NCBI RefSeq assembly: GCF_004912155.1
Contig: NZ_STGX01000008.1
Coordinates: forward strand, 116,034 to 180,033
Direction: 5' to 3'
Length of the DNA: 64,000 nucleotides
DNA from: Glycomyces paridis
GTDB lineage: Bacteria > Actinomycetota > Actinomycetes > Mycobacteriales > Micromonosporaceae
Of the stretch, positions 36,338 to 47,220 are shown piece after piece. A model generated the notes under the pieces. It did no database searches. It had not been told where the DNA came from and saw only the letters and a program-made list of their open reading frames with translations. The position numbers were made by a program, and so were the translations under genes. Position 1 is the stretch's first letter. Every line of letters begins with the position of its first letter.

Positions 36338-38095
36338 CTATTCCTCGCCGCCGGTCCGGCGCCCGCCGCCCACGCCCGGGCGCATCCGCCCCCGGCCCCA
36401 CGGGTTCTTCGGCCCGCCGCGCGTCTGGAACTCCTCGCCCACGAGTTTGCGGATCGCCTCGCGGAAGCCCTTCTGCCGCATGTGGTGGCGCAGCGGGTTC
36501 GCGGCCGGGTCGGCCGTCAGCTCCTTCATGAGGGCCACGCACAGCGCGAGCATGACCACCACGAACGGCAGCGCCACGATGATCGTCGCGTTCTTGAGGC
36601 CCTCCAGGCCGCCCGAGAGCAGCAGCACCGCCGCGACCGCGCCGATCGTGACCCCCCAGAACACCACGAGGGGCTTCTTCGGCGCGAGCGAGCCGCGGCT
36701 CGACAGCGAGCCCAGCACCAGCGAGGCCGAGTCGGCGCCGGTCACGAAGTAGATCGCGACCAGGATCATCGACAGTCCCGACAGGAGACCGTACAGCGGC
36801 AGCGAGTCCAGCAGCGCGAACAGCGCGTACTCCTCGCCCTTGGCGAGCGAGTCGCCGTAGTCGGTCCCGTTGGACTGCTTCCACAGCGCCGTCCCGCCCA
36901 GGATCGCGAACCACAGCGTCGAGGCCGCCGAGGGGATGAGCAGGACGCCGACGATGAACTGGCGGATCGTGCGCCCGCGCGAGATCCGCGCGATGAAGGT
37001 GCCCACGAACGGCGCCCACGACAGCCACCACGCCCAGTAGAAGATCGTCCAGGCCGCCATCCAGTCGGCGCCGCCGAACGCGCCGGTCACGCTGGAGAGG
37101 TTCGTCAGCTGCGAGAGGTACCCGCCGACCGCGTTCGGCCAGGCGTCGAGGATGAACAGGGTCGGGCCCGCGAAGAACACGAAGACCACCAGGATCAGCG
37201 CCAGGACCACGTTCGTCGTCGACAGCCACTTGACGCCCCGGTGCACGCCCGAGAACGCCGAGGCCACGAACGCCGCCGTCAGAGCCGCGATGACGATGAC
37301 CTCCAAGAGCTTCGAGTCGGACACGCCCACCACGATGTTGAGCCCGACCGCGACCTGGAGCGCGCCCAGACCCAGGCTCGCCGCCGTCCCGAAGACCGTC
37401 GCGAAGACCGCGAGCAGGTCGATCGTGCGGCCCGTCGCCGGGCCCCAGCGCTTCCCGGCCGTCAGCGGCTCGAACGCGTCGCTCATGTTGTTGCCCCGGC
37501 CTTTGCGGAACGTCGAGTAGCCCAGCGCCAGGCCCGCGACCGCGTAGATCGCCCACGGGTGCAGTCCCCAGTGGAAGTACGTGTAGACCAGCGCGCCCTC
37601 TTGGAGCTGGTCGGCGTAGTAGGGCGAGGCCGGGTTCAGCTGGAGCGGCGGCGGCGCGTCGAAGTAGTGCGAGAGCGGCTCGGCCACGCCGTAGAACATG
37701 AGGCCGATGCCCATGCCCGCGGCGAACATCATCGAGATCCACGGCAGGGTCGAGAACTCGGGCTCCTCGTCGGCCGAGGCCGCCAGCTTGATGTTCCCGT
37801 ACCGGCTCGCCGCGATGTACACCGCCAGCACCAGGAAGATGTTCCCGGCGATGATGAACAGCCACCCGAAGTTCGCGATCACCCAGTCCAGGGCCGCCGT
37901 CGAGCCGCGCTCGAACTCGTCGGGGAACACCGCGCCGACGACGATCACCGCCACGATCACCACGGCGCTGATCCAGAACACCGGCCGGTCCACCGGCAGC
38001 GTCGCCTGCCGCTCCTCGTCCTCGATCGGCGGGATCTCCGGCACGCTGCCGACGTGCTCGGGCTCCGGTTCGGCGGGCGTCTCGGTCGTTGCCAT
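36338..38095 (-). CDS. BCCT-family betaine/choline/carnitine transporter
   Basis: 585 residues with the twelve-helix BCCT layout. The signature helix contains WTIFYWAWWLSWAPFVGTFIARISRGRTIRQFI, and the first third has MFAAGMGIGLMFYGVAEPLSHY (the G-M-G-I-G-L-M unwound helix used in sodium-coupled members). It imports trimethylammonium compounds such as glycine betaine, usually for osmoprotection. The N-terminus is acidic (about 40 residues) and the C-terminus basic, as in the osmosensing BetP, though shorter. Start: ATG at 38095 with GGAG upstream. Confidence 0.9.
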   Translation of the reverse strand: MATTETPAEPEPEHVGSVPEIPPIEDEERQATLPVDRPVFWISAVVIVAVIVVGAVFPDEFERGSTAALDWVIANFGWLFIIAGNIFLVLAVYIAASRYGNIKLAASADEEPEFSTLPWISMMFAAGMGIGLMFYGVAEPLSHYFDAPPPLQLNPASPYYADQLQEGALVYTYFHWGLHPWAIYAVAGLALGYSTFRKGRGNNMSDAFEPLTAGKRWGPATGRTIDLLAVFATVFGTAASLGLGALQVAVGLNIVVGVSDSKLLEVIVIAALTAAFVASAFSGVHRGVKWLSTTNVVLALILVVFVFFAGPTLFILDAWPNAVGGYLSQLTNLSSVTGAFGGADWMAAWTIFYWAWWLSWAPFVGTFIARISRGRTIRQFIVGVLLIPSAASTLWFAILGGTALWKQSNGTDYGDSLAKGEEYALFALLDSLPLYGLLSGLSMILVAIYFVTGADSASLVLGSLSSRGSLAPKKPLVVFWGVTIGAVAAVLLLSGGLEGLKNATIIVALPFVVVMLALCVALMKELTADPAANPLRHHMRQKGFREAIRKLVGEEFQTRGGPKNPWGRGRMRPGVGGGRRTGGEE

Positions 38096-38159
38096 CGGGC
38101 GGGCTCCGTTCCTCGGCAGTGGCGCTCCAGCCACCATAGGTGACGAAACGGTCGCCACC

Positions 38160-38300
38160 TGCCAGTTTTGGACAGAGCGGCCGGACAGTGCGGCCGGACC
38201 GTGCGCTTGAACAGCGCGGCCGGAACGCTCGGCCGAACCGCTCCGCGTCAGCGCACCGCGCGGCGCAGCGCCGCGGTTTGAGGGTGCGGTCCGGCCGCTC
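38160..38300. repeat. GCGGCCGG repeats and 12-bp inverted repeat
   Basis: GCGGCCGGACCG (38190-38201) is matched by its exact reverse complement at 38287-38298, with further GCGGCCGG-like copies between. It lies in the gap between the BCCT start and the end of the reductase-like gene; probably a complex terminator for the latter. Confidence 0.55.
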
Positions 38301-38326
38301 GGTCAGGAGTCACGGCCCGGCCGTTC

Positions 38327-39001
38327 TCACCCCCGCCGGTACACCAGCAGCGCCACCTCGCCGATCGCCCGCGCCTCCACGAGCCGCAGCGGCCGCCGCG
38401 GCGACTGCGGGAACGGCGCCTCGTACACGAACCGCGCCCCGCCGCGCTCGCCGAGCAGGAACGGCGCCACCGCCACATGCGCCTCGTCCACCAGGTCCGC
38501 CGAGAAGAACGCCGTGTGCACCACCCCGCCGCCCTCCACGAGCAGCCGTTCGACCCCCCGGCCCGCCAGGTCCGCCAGCGCCGCCGCCAAGTCCACCTCG
38601 CCGTCCCCGACCGCGACCGCCTCGGCGGCCTCCGGGCCCACCGGCAGCGCCCGCAGCCCCTCGGCGCTGGTGTACACCACCACCCGCTCGCCCAGGGACG
38701 GGTCGAACAGCCGCGCGCCCGGGTCGAGCTCCCCGGAGGGGGAGAACACCACCCGCAGCGGCGAGGCCGGCCTCCCGGCCGCGACCCGCGCCGCCCGCCG
38801 CTCCTCGGAACGCACCAGCAGCCGCGGGTCGTCGGCGCGCACGGTGCCCGCGCCGACCGCGATCGCGTCCACCGACGCGCGCACCGCGTCGACCCGGTCG
38901 AAATCGGCCGGGTTCGACAGGACCAGCCGTTCGGGCGTGTCGTCGTCGAGGAAGCCGTCGAGACTCATCGCGGCCGAAACGATCACATAAGGGCGCTCCA
39001 T
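38327..39001 (-). CDS. RibD-C-type pyrimidine/dihydrofolate reductase-like protein
   Basis: 224 residues. RibD C-terminal/DHFR fold: [66 protein letters not shown] and [32 protein letters not shown]. The family reduces ribosylaminopyrimidines in riboflavin synthesis or acts on other substrates; stand-alone copies in actinobacteria are of uncertain role. ATG at 39001; it diverges from hisI across 79 bases. Confidence 0.85.
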   Translation of the reverse strand: MERPYVIVSAAMSLDGFLDDDTPERLVLSNPADFDRVDAVRASVDAIAVGAGTVRADDPRLLVRSEERRAARVAAGRPASPLRVVFSPSGELDPGARLFDPSLGERVVVYTSAEGLRALPVGPEAAEAVAVGDGEVDLAAALADLAGRGVERLLVEGGGVVHTAFFSADLVDEAHVAVAPFLLGERGGARFVYEAPFPQSPRRPLRLVEARAIGEVALLVYRRG

Positions 39002-39080
39002 GACGCCGAGCATCCCACGATTCACCCCGGCCGGGCCCCGGTGGACGCGCCCCGCGAGCGGGCGACCACAATCGGTAGAC

Positions 39081-39425
39081 GTGGAAGGCCAACAGAGCAG
39101 CGACGACGCCATCGCGAACCTGACGTTCAACGCCGACGGGCTCGTCCCGGCGATCGCGCAGCAGCACGACACGGGCGAGGTCCTCATGCTCGCGTGGATG
39201 GACGCCGAGGCGCTGCGCCGCACCATCGCCTCCAAGGAGGCCACGTACTGGTCGCGCAGCAGGGGCGAGTACTGGGTCAAGGGGGCGACCTCCGGGCACC
39301 GCCAGGCGGTCGTCGCGGTCGCCGTCGACTGCGACGGCGACACCGTCCTCCTCCAGGTCGACCAGACCGGCCCGGCCTGCCACACCGGCACCCGCACCTG
39401 CTTTACCGGAAGGCAGATCGCATGA
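39081..39425 (+). CDS. hisI: phosphoribosyl-AMP cyclohydrolase
   Basis: 114 residues, third step of histidine synthesis (PRA-CH domain only; no fused HisE). Zinc Cys84, Cys100 and Cys107 ([24 protein letters not shown]) and the magnesium Asp83/85/87 cluster are present. The start is GTG at 39081, 8 bases after CACAAT; no ribosome site. Its ATGA overlap with the next gene shows coupling to the tryptophan genes, the common actinobacterial hisI-trp arrangement. Confidence 0.9.
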   Translation: MEGQQSSDDAIANLTFNADGLVPAIAQQHDTGEVLMLAWMDAEALRRTIASKEATYWSRSRGEYWVKGATSGHRQAVVAVAVDCDGDTVLLQVDQTGPACHTGTRTCFTGRQIA

Positions 39426-40006
39426 CGGCAGCCGCCGAGCACGGCCCCGCAGACGCCCCGCCCGCGCCCGACCGGCGCGGCGCCGAACGCACCCGCGTCC
39501 TCCTCGCCGGCGTCGCCGGCGCGGGCCTGGCCGCCCTCGCGGCCTCCCGCGAATGGACCGCCGCCACCGCGACCGGCCCCACCGGGCTCACCTCCGCGGC
39601 CGGGCAGACCGGGACCGACCTCGCCGCCTGGGCCGTCCCGTGCGCTCTCGCGGGCGGCGCGGCCTTCCTGGCGATGCTCGCCACCGGCCCGCGCGCGCGC
39701 CGCGCCCTCGGCGTCGTGGCCGCCCTCGCGGGCCTGGCCGCCGCGCTCGCCGGCGCCCTCCACCTCGACGCCGGTGCCTGGCCGTGGACGCTCGCCGCCG
39801 CCGGGCTCGTCCTGGCCGCCGCGGGCGCCGCGACCACCGTCCGGGCGGGCCGCTGGCCCTCCTCGGCCGACCGGTACGACAACGGGCCCGCGGACGCGGA
39901 CGCCATAGCAGAGGACCCCGTGTCGCTGTGGAACGCCCTCGACTCGGGGCAGGACCCCTCGTCGCCTAATATCACGGCATCGGCGCAGGAGAAGGGACGA
40001 TCTTAG
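39422..40006 (+). CDS. Trp-operon-associated membrane protein
   Basis: 194 residues, four membrane helices (about 25-42, 68-86, 95-113, 120-138), and a hydrophilic tail ending [17 protein letters not shown]. It matches the actinobacterial family found between trpE and trpC (Rv1610-like). The function is unknown. The start ATG overlaps the hisI stop (ATGA) and the stop TAG abuts the trpC GTG, so it is tightly embedded in the operon. trpE, usually just upstream, is absent. Confidence 0.85.
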   Translation: MTAAAEHGPADAPPAPDRRGAERTRVLLAGVAGAGLAALAASREWTAATATGPTGLTSAAGQTGTDLAAWAVPCALAGGAAFLAMLATGPRARRALGVVAALAGLAAALAGALHLDAGAWPWTLAAAGLVLAAAGAATTVRAGRWPSSADRYDNGPADADAIAEDPVSLWNALDSGQDPSSPNITASAQEKGRS

Positions 40007-40813
40007 GTGAACGTGCTGGAACAGATCATCACCGAAGTCCGCGCCGATCTCGAACGGCGCCAGGCCCTGATCCCCATCGAGCGCATCCGCGAGGCGGCCG
40101 CGGCCGCCCGGCCCGCGTTCGACGGCTACGCGGCCCTCTCCGGCGGCGGCGTGAGCGTCATCGCCGAGGTCAAGCGGGCCTCCCCGTCCAAGGGCGCCCT
40201 CGCCGACATTCCCGACCCCGCCGTCCTCGCCGCCGAGTACGCCTCCGGCGGCGCCAGCGTCATCTCGGTGCTCACCGAGGCGAACTACTTCAAGGGCAGC
40301 CTCGACGACCTCGACGCCGTCCGCGCCAAGGTCAACATCCCGGTGCTGCGCAAGGACTTCGTGGTCTCCCCCTACCAGGTGCTGGAGGCCCGCGCCCACG
40401 GCGCCGACCTCGTGCTCCTCATCGTCGCCGCGCTCGACCAGGACACCCTCGTGTCCCTGCACGAGCGCATCGAGGGCCTGGGCATGACCGCGCTGGTCGA
40501 GGTCCACACCGAGGGCGAGGCCGACCGGGCGCTGCGGGCCGGGGCGAAAGTCATTGGCGTCAACGCCCGCGACCTGACTACCCTCCAGGTGGACCGCTCG
40601 GTGTTCGAGCGGATCGCGCCGGGACTGCCCCGCGACGTCGTCAAGGTCGCCGAGTCCGGCGTCCGCGGCACCCGCGACCTCATCCGCTACGCCAGCGCCG
40701 GAGCCGACGCCGTGCTCGTCGGCGAGGGCGTCGTCAAGCACAAGAGCCCGCGCGAAGCGGTCGCCGAGCTGGTCACGGCCGGGTCCCACCCGGCCACGCC
40801 CCGGCCCATCTAG
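40007..40813 (+). CDS. trpC: indole-3-glycerol phosphate synthase
   Basis: 268 residues. A TIM barrel that converts CdRP to indole-3-glycerol phosphate. Conserved [15 protein letters not shown] (catalytic Lys), [12 protein letters not shown] (Glu), [13 protein letters not shown] (Lys), [14 protein letters not shown] (Glu), [13 protein letters not shown] (Asn) and VAESGVRG are all present. GTG start directly follows the preceding stop codon; no separate ribosome site is needed if re-initiation occurs. Confidence 0.95.
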   Translation: MNVLEQIITEVRADLERRQALIPIERIREAAAAARPAFDGYAALSGGGVSVIAEVKRASPSKGALADIPDPAVLAAEYASGGASVISVLTEANYFKGSLDDLDAVRAKVNIPVLRKDFVVSPYQVLEARAHGADLVLLIVAALDQDTLVSLHERIEGLGMTALVEVHTEGEADRALRAGAKVIGVNARDLTTLQVDRSVFERIAPGLPRDVVKVAESGVRGTRDLIRYASAGADAVLVGEGVVKHKSPREAVAELVTAGSHPATPRPI

Positions 40814-40898
40814 GGCCGGCGCCGGACCGACCGACTTCCAGCGGCAACGCCGTGACCGGTCCGCGGACCGGACGAGTCAGAGAAGGGAAGCGACAACC

Positions 40899-42109
<1,211 letters not shown>

Positions 42110-42113
<4 letters not shown>

Positions 42114-42898
42114 GGGTCGAGACGGCGTTCGCGCGCAGCAGGGCCGAGGACAGGGCCGCACTGGTCGGGTACCTCCCGGCCGGGTTCCCCACCCTCGCAG
42201 ACTCGATCAAGGCCGTCGACATCATGATCGACCACGGCGCCGACGTCATCGAGCTGGGCCTGCCCTACTCCGACCCGGTCATGGACGGGCCCGCGATCCA
42301 GAAGGCCGCCGACCGGGCGCTCGCGGCCGGGTTCCGCACCCGGCAGGTCTTCGAGGTCACCGAGGCCGTCGCCGGCCGCGTCCCGATCCTCGTCATGACC
42401 TACTGGAACCTCGTGGAGCGCTACGGGGTCGACCGGTTCGCGCGCGACTTCGCCGCCGCCGGCGGGGCCGGGCTCATCACGCCCGACCTCATCCCCGACG
42501 AGGCCGGGGAGTGGATCGCCGCCTCCGACGCGCACGACCTCGACCGGGTCTTCCTCGTCGCCCCCTCCTCGACCGAGGAGCGGATCGCCTCCACCGTCGC
42601 GGCCTGCCGCGGCTTCGTGTACGCGCAGTCGGTCATGGGCGTCACCGGCGCCCGCGCAGCGACCTCCGCGGCCGCCCCCGAGCTTGTGCGGCGCACCCGC
42701 GCCCACACCGACCTGCCGATCGGCGTCGGACTGGGCGTCCGCAGCGGCGACCAGGCCGCCGAGATCGGCGCCTACGGCGACGCGGTCATCGTCGGCTCGG
42801 CCATCGTCAACTGCTACCTCGACACCGAGGACATCCCCTCGGGCCACCAGCGCCTCGCCGAACTCACCGCGGACCTCGCGGCGGGCGTGCGCCGCTGA
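42110..42898 (+). CDS. trpA: tryptophan synthase alpha chain
   Basis: 262 residues. TrpA cleaves indole-3-glycerol phosphate to indole, which is channelled to TrpB. Catalytic Glu48 and Asp59 are in [19 protein letters not shown]. The flexible loop [12 protein letters not shown] and phosphate site [12 protein letters not shown] are present. The start is ATG overlapping the trpB stop (ATGA) behind a GGGGGAGG ribosome site. Confidence 0.95.
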
Positions 42899-42932
42899 GC
42901 GGCATTCCCGAACACCCCCTAACACAACGATT

Positions 42933-42968
42933 CGGCCCCGGTCCGCGCTCGCGCGCAGGCCGGGGCCG
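42933..42968 (+). terminator. hairpin after trpA
   Basis: A 9-bp outer stem (CGGCCCCGG / CCGGGGCCG) with GC-rich internal pairing, between trpA and the lgt promoter. It suggests lgt is separately transcribed. Confidence 0.65.
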
Positions 42969-42988
42969 CGTGCCGTCCGCCCAACCGA

Positions 42989-42994
42989 TAGGTT
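42989..42994 (+). promoter_or_regulatory. leaderless-type -10 box (TAGGTT)
   Basis: TAGGTT ends 8 bases before the lgt GTG at 43003, with no ribosome site between. Confidence 0.4.
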
Positions 42995-43002
42995 TACGCG
43001 TT

Positions 43003-44148
43003 GTGGACCTCGCATACATCCCGAGCCCGTCGGAGTCCGTCTGGCAGCTCGGCCCCATCCCGATCCGCGCGTACGCCCTGTGCCTCCTCGCCGGGATCGT
43101 CGTCGCCTGCTGGATCGCGGAGGCGCGCATGCGCCGCCGCGGCGCCCCGAAGTGGGCCGTGCTCGACCTCGCCGTCTGGGCGGTGCCGTTCGGCATCGTC
43201 GGCGGCCGCCTCTACCACGTGTTCACCAGCCCCGACGCGTACTTCGGAGCCGACGGCGACCCGTGGAAGATCATCGCGGTCTGGGAGGGCGGCCTGGGCA
43301 TCCCCGGCGCGGTCCTCCTCGGCGCCCTCGGCGTGTGGTTCGGCTGCCGCCAGCTGAAGCTCCCCTTCGGCATGGTCGCCGACGCGATCGTCCCCGGCAT
43401 CCCCGTCGCCCAGGCGATCGGGCGCCTCGGCAACTGGTTCAACCAGGAGCTGTACGGCAAGCCCCTCGACGCCTGGTGGGCCGTCGCCATCGACACCGAG
43501 CACCGCGTGGCCGGGTACCGCGAGTTCGAGGCGTTCCACCCGACGTTCGCGTACGAGGCGATCTGGAACCTCGGCGTCGCCCTCGTCGTGTGGCTCGCCG
43601 ACCGCAAGTGGAAGTTCGGCGCCGGACGCGCCGTCGCCCTCTACGTCGCCCTCTACGGCATCGGCCGCTTCTGGATCGAGGGCCTGCGCATCGACCCGGC
43701 TGGCGACCTCGCCGGGCTGCGGCTCAACCAGTGGATGAGCATCATCGTCGTCATCGCCGCCGTCGCCTACCTGCTGCTGGCCCGCGGCCGGCGCCAGGTG
43801 CTCGTCCTCGACGGCGACGCCCTCGTGCCCGTCCCCTGGGACTCCGAGGCCGCCGCGAAGGCCGGCTACGTGAACGGCGCGCTCCCCAAGGGCGCCGAGC
43901 CGACCGCGAGCACGCCCGAGCCGGACGAGGACGCCGAGAGCGACGCCGAACCCGGTGACGGCGAGGCCGAAGCCGCCTCGGACAACGACGGCAGCGCCGA
44001 ATCCACCGCCGACGAGGCCGTGGAAGACGGCGCCTCCGACAGCGAAGCCACCGAGGACGACGCCCCCGCCGCCGCCTCTGACGACAACGCTTCCGACGAG
44101 GACGGTCCGGCCGCGGACGACGCGGGCCGCGCCCGCGACGGCGCCTGA
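43003..44148 (+). CDS. lgt: prolipoprotein diacylglyceryl transferase
   Basis: 381 residues. Lgt adds diacylglycerol from phosphatidylglycerol to lipobox Cys in the membrane. Seven-helix core with the signature AIGRLGNWFNQELYG (Arg141), GGRLYHVF, and EAIWNLGVALV. The last ~95 residues are an extremely acidic Asp/Glu/Ala/Ser tail, common in actinobacterial Lgt and probably disordered on the cytoplasmic side. Located after trpA, as in mycobacteria. Its substrates in this window include GluB. Confidence 0.92.
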   Translation: MDLAYIPSPSESVWQLGPIPIRAYALCLLAGIVVACWIAEARMRRRGAPKWAVLDLAVWAVPFGIVGGRLYHVFTSPDAYFGADGDPWKIIAVWEGGLGIPGAVLLGALGVWFGCRQLKLPFGMVADAIVPGIPVAQAIGRLGNWFNQELYGKPLDAWWAVAIDTEHRVAGYREFEAFHPTFAYEAIWNLGVALVVWLADRKWKFGAGRAVALYVALYGIGRFWIEGLRIDPAGDLAGLRLNQWMSIIVVIAAVAYLLLARGRRQVLVLDGDALVPVPWDSEAAAKAGYVNGALPKGAEPTASTPEPDEDAESDAEPGDGEAEAASDNDGSAESTADEAVEDGASDSEATEDDAPAAASDDNASDEDGPAADDAGRARDGA

Positions 44149-44171
44149 CCGCCACCCCTCCCCCCGGGCAG

Positions 44172-45332
44172 GTGCAGATGCAGAACCGAAGAGCCGTGGT
44201 CGTCGGCGCCGGCGTCGCCGGACTGGCCAGCGCCATCGTCCTGTCCCGACTCGGGTGGCGCGTGGCGCTCCTGGAACGCCGCGAGCGCCTCAAGGGCGAC
44301 GACCTCGGCATGCTCCTGTGGGCCTCGGGCGTGCGCGCACTGCGCGCGCTCGGGGTCGACGCCACCCTCGACGCCTCCGGCACCCCCGTGGACCGCTTCG
44401 AGATCCGCAACGAGGACCGGTTGTCGAGCTCGTTCCCGGGCGCGGCTCCCGGTGCGGCGGACGGCACGCCGTCCGTCATGGTCCACAACGCGATGCTCTA
44501 CGAGGCGCTCGTCTCGCGCCTGGGCGACAGCGTCGAGGTCTTCCCGGCCACCCAGGTCGACCGGATCGACCTGGTCGACCTCGCCGCCGGGGACTCCTCG
44601 CGCCGCTGGGACGCCGACCTCGTGGTCGCCGCCGACGGCATCGACTCCCCGACCCGGCCGCTCCTCGCGCCCTCCTCGCCCACGACCGACGCGGGCGCCG
44701 TGGTCTTCCGCGGCATCATCCCCGCCCACCGCGCCCCCGAGCGCACCGCCGACGCCGTCGAGATCTACGGCCCCGACCGCCGCCGCTTCGGCTACGGCGA
44801 CCTCGGCCACGCCGGGGCCTGCTGGTGGGCCACCGTCCCCGGCGGGATGCGCCCGGAGTCCCCGCAGATCCAGCACGAGCTCATCAACCGCTGGTTCGCC
44901 GACTGGCCCGCGCCCGTCGGGAAGTTCATCGCCGCCACGCGGCCCTCCGAACTCACCCAGCAGCCGGTCCGGTTCGTGTGGCCCCCGCCCGCCAAGCTCC
45001 ACCAGACCGTCGGCAACGGCGGCGTCGTCCTCGCAGGGGACGCCGCCCACGGCGTCGCCCCGATCCTCGCGCAGGGCGCGAGCCTCGCGCTCGAAGACGC
45101 CGTCACCTTCGCCTGGGCGCTGCGCCGCAGCCCCGAATCGGTGCCCGACGCACTCGCCGCCTACGAGCGGGCCCGCGTGCCCCGCATCAAGCGCGTCGCC
45201 CGCCTCTCCCGGCGCGTCCACACCATCGCCTCCGGCGGCCGCGGCGTCACCCGCGGCCTCCTCCGCGCCGTCCCCGACTCGTGGATCCAAAACCAGGCCG
45301 CAGCCCTCGCCGACTGGCAGCCCCCGAACTGA
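44172..45332 (+). CDS. FAD-dependent monooxygenase
   Basis: 386 residues, class A flavoprotein hydroxylase. N-terminal FAD motif VVVGAGVAGLASAIVLSRLGWRVALLER, the D-G motif VVAADGIDS, and the second FAD motif GGVVLAGDAAHGVAPILAQGASLALEDA. It would hydroxylate or epoxidise an aromatic or polyketide-like substrate with NAD(P)H and oxygen; substrate unknown. Start GTG at 44172 or ATG at 44178, 23-29 bases after lgt. Confidence 0.85.
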   Translation: MQMQNRRAVVVGAGVAGLASAIVLSRLGWRVALLERRERLKGDDLGMLLWASGVRALRALGVDATLDASGTPVDRFEIRNEDRLSSSFPGAAPGAADGTPSVMVHNAMLYEALVSRLGDSVEVFPATQVDRIDLVDLAAGDSSRRWDADLVVAADGIDSPTRPLLAPSSPTTDAGAVVFRGIIPAHRAPERTADAVEIYGPDRRRFGYGDLGHAGACWWATVPGGMRPESPQIQHELINRWFADWPAPVGKFIAATRPSELTQQPVRFVWPPPAKLHQTVGNGGVVLAGDAAHGVAPILAQGASLALEDAVTFAWALRRSPESVPDALAAYERARVPRIKRVARLSRRVHTIASGGRGVTRGLLRAVPDSWIQNQAAALADWQPPN

Positions 45333-45357
45333 ACCACCCTCGGATTCCGCCCCTCGC

Positions 45358-45580
45358 AAGGAATGTCGCACCCCCAAGGCACCCTTGCAAACCGGGGGCC
45401 CAATACCCGAACCGCCGAGCCGCACGCCCCTGCCCGAAATCCGGCGGCTCTCCGCTCCCGACCTGAAACAGCCTCCGATTCCGCTCCCCACGCGGAATGT
45501 CGTACCCCGCAGGCACCCTTGCAGACCGGGGGCCCAACTCCCGGGCTCCCTCCTCGCACGCCCCTGCCCACGGCACGCCA
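45358..45580 (+). repeat. two tandem copies of GTCGTACCC intergenic element
   Basis: The 355-base gap 45333-45687 has no gene but two similar units offset by about 136 bases. GGAATGTCGCACCC at 45360 and GGAATGTCGTACCC at 45496 are each followed by GGCACCCTTGCA, ACCGGGGGCCCAA and later CACGCCCCTGCCC. Same family as at 18914, 19028, 28929, 49154, 53569 and 63172. Confidence 0.8.
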
Positions 45581-45673
45581 GCCCTGCACCGCTCCGAACC
45601 GCGCCGACCGGTCCCGGCGGTCCCCGGCAGGACCCGCGCCCCACGACCACTGGCGTCACCGGCGGGCCTCCGT

Positions 45674-45679
45674 TACGAT
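45674..45679 (+). promoter_or_regulatory. leaderless-type -10 box (TACGAT)
   Basis: TACGAT ends 8 bases before the ATG of the GNAT gene; no ribosome site. Confidence 0.4.
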
Positions 45680-45687
45680 GTCGCCCC

Positions 45688-46188
45688 ATGCAGATCCGTG
45701 ACGCCCGCCCCGAGGACTGGCCCGCCATGTGGGCCTTCATGCGACCGATCATCCAGGCCGCCGAGACCTACCCGTGGCCGCCGGACACCACCGAGTCCTG
45801 GGCCCGCACCTACTGGATCGAACGGCCCGCCCCCGCCGCGGCGCTCGTCGCCGTCCTCGACGGGCGCGTCGCCGGGACCGTCGAGATCCACCCCAACCTC
45901 CCCGGCCAGGGCTCCCACGTCGCCAACGCCGGCTTCATGGTCGACCCCGCCTTCGGCCGCCGCGGCGTCGGCCGCGCGCTCGGCGAAGCCGCCCTCACCC
46001 GCGCCGCCGCCGACGGCTTCACCGCCATGCAGTTCAACGCCGTCGTCGCCACCAACACCGGCGCCGTCGCCCTCTGGCACTCCCTCGGCTTCGAGACCCT
46101 CGCGCTCCTGCCCGGCGCCTTCCGCCACCCCAAGGAAGGCCCCGTCGGGCTCCACGTGATGTTCCGCGAACTCGCCCCGGCTGTGTAA
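45688..46188 (+). CDS. GNAT-family N-acetyltransferase
   Basis: 166 residues. The acetyl-CoA pyrophosphate loop is GRRGVGRALGEAAL, preceded by the beta-bulge ANAGFMVDPAFG and followed by FNAVVATNTGAVALWHSLGFE, a full GNAT fold. The N-terminus MQIRDARPEDWPAMWAFMRPI is typical of phosphinothricin/L-amino-acid acetyltransferase-like members. Substrate unknown. ATG, leaderless type. Confidence 0.88.
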   Translation: MQIRDARPEDWPAMWAFMRPIIQAAETYPWPPDTTESWARTYWIERPAPAAALVAVLDGRVAGTVEIHPNLPGQGSHVANAGFMVDPAFGRRGVGRALGEAALTRAAADGFTAMQFNAVVATNTGAVALWHSLGFETLALLPGAFRHPKEGPVGLHVMFRELAPAV

Positions 46189-46201
46189 CATCGCATCCGC
46201 T

Positions 46202-47137
46202 ATGAACGAACTGCGCGATTCCATACTCTCCCTGGGCGTCGCCGACCCCGAGACGGCCGTCGCCATCCACGCCGCCCTCGGCGGCGACCCCGCCGACGTC
46301 TCACGCGCCGGCGCCCTGCCGCAGCGCCTCGACGACATGGACGAATGGGTCAAGGACAACTTCCTCAAACCCGACAGCCCCTTCTTCGAGGCCGCCGCCT
46401 CCGCCGTCGCCGACGCGCTCGGCGAGGCCCCCGACGACGCCGTCGACAAGATCCTCGCCGACGTCAACATCCGGCCCCGCACCGTCCACGACCTCCGCCT
46501 CTCCACCGGCCTCGCCGAAGCCGACCTCGACGCGATCCTCCCCGGCCTCGCCGAAGCCGGACTCCTCCGGGCCGAGACCAACCCCCTCGACCTCGACCAT
46601 CCCTTCTGGACGATGAACAGCCGCCTCGCGCGCTTCTCCTACGCGATGATCGACGAGCACCTGCCGCGCTGGCGGCGCGGCTACATCACCGACACGCTGT
46701 GGCGCATGACCCGCGCCCGCTACGACCGGTACGTCAGCCGCCCCGAGTTCCAGCGGCTCGCCCGCGAATGGGCGCTCAACGACCCGGCCGCGATCGCGAC
46801 CACGCGCATCACCGTCCCCGACCCGCGCTTCCGCCAGATGCGCACCCTCGAACTCGCCGTGTGGGGCGAGGAGGACCGCCTGCTGGCCCTCGGCACCGTC
46901 CGCTGGAAGTTCAAGATGGTCGAACGCCAGCTCAAACGGCTGCGCCACGTCCAGCGGCTGCTAGGCGACCCGCCCTCGCGGCTCTACTGCATCGCGCCGC
47001 GCTTCGAGGCGGCCATCGCCGGCGACCCCGACCCGCGACAGTTCGCGATCACCCCCGCGCAACTCCTGCGCGTCCCGAGACCGCGCCCCGAAACGGCCGC
47101 CGCGGAGGCCCCGGCGACCGCGCCGGACGGTGACTGA
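46202..47137 (+). CDS. orphan DUF234-like protein (ATPase-less)
   Basis: 311 residues. Residues about 70-125 look like a winged helix (RPRTVHDLRLSTGLAEADLDAILPGLAEAGLL). Then NPLDLDHPFWTMNSRLARFSYAMIDEHLPRWRRG and YDRYVSRPEFQRLAREWAL resemble the C-terminal nuclease-like region of prokaryotic AAA ATPases of the DUF234 class. No Walker A or B is present, so only the post-ATPase part is retained. The resemblance is from recall and moderate. It starts at ATG 13 bases after the GNAT gene. Confidence 0.5.
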   Translation: MNELRDSILSLGVADPETAVAIHAALGGDPADVSRAGALPQRLDDMDEWVKDNFLKPDSPFFEAAASAVADALGEAPDDAVDKILADVNIRPRTVHDLRLSTGLAEADLDAILPGLAEAGLLRAETNPLDLDHPFWTMNSRLARFSYAMIDEHLPRWRRGYITDTLWRMTRARYDRYVSRPEFQRLAREWALNDPAAIATTRITVPDPRFRQMRTLELAVWGEEDRLLALGTVRWKFKMVERQLKRLRHVQRLLGDPPSRLYCIAPRFEAAIAGDPDPRQFAITPAQLLRVPRPRPETAAAEAPATAPDGD

Positions 47138-47177
47138 CGCCCCATTTCCCGGCTGGTGGGCGCCGCGGACCGGCGGG

Positions 47178-47183
47178 TAGGCT
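47178..47183 (+). promoter_or_regulatory. -10 box (TAGGCT) of the epimerase-glycosyltransferase pair
   Basis: TAGGCT lies 37 bases before the ATG at 47221; a good AAGAGGAG ribosome site follows, so this transcript would be leadered. Confidence 0.4.
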
Positions 47184-47220
47184 GAGGCTCTTCCCCGTAC
47201 CCGGAGCAAGAGGAGTGACG

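Noticed and set aside
38327-40789. 820-codon minus-strand frame covering hisI, the Trp membrane protein and trpC
   Set aside because: Only its last 224 codons (38327-39001) match a protein family; the rest is antisense to well-identified genes.
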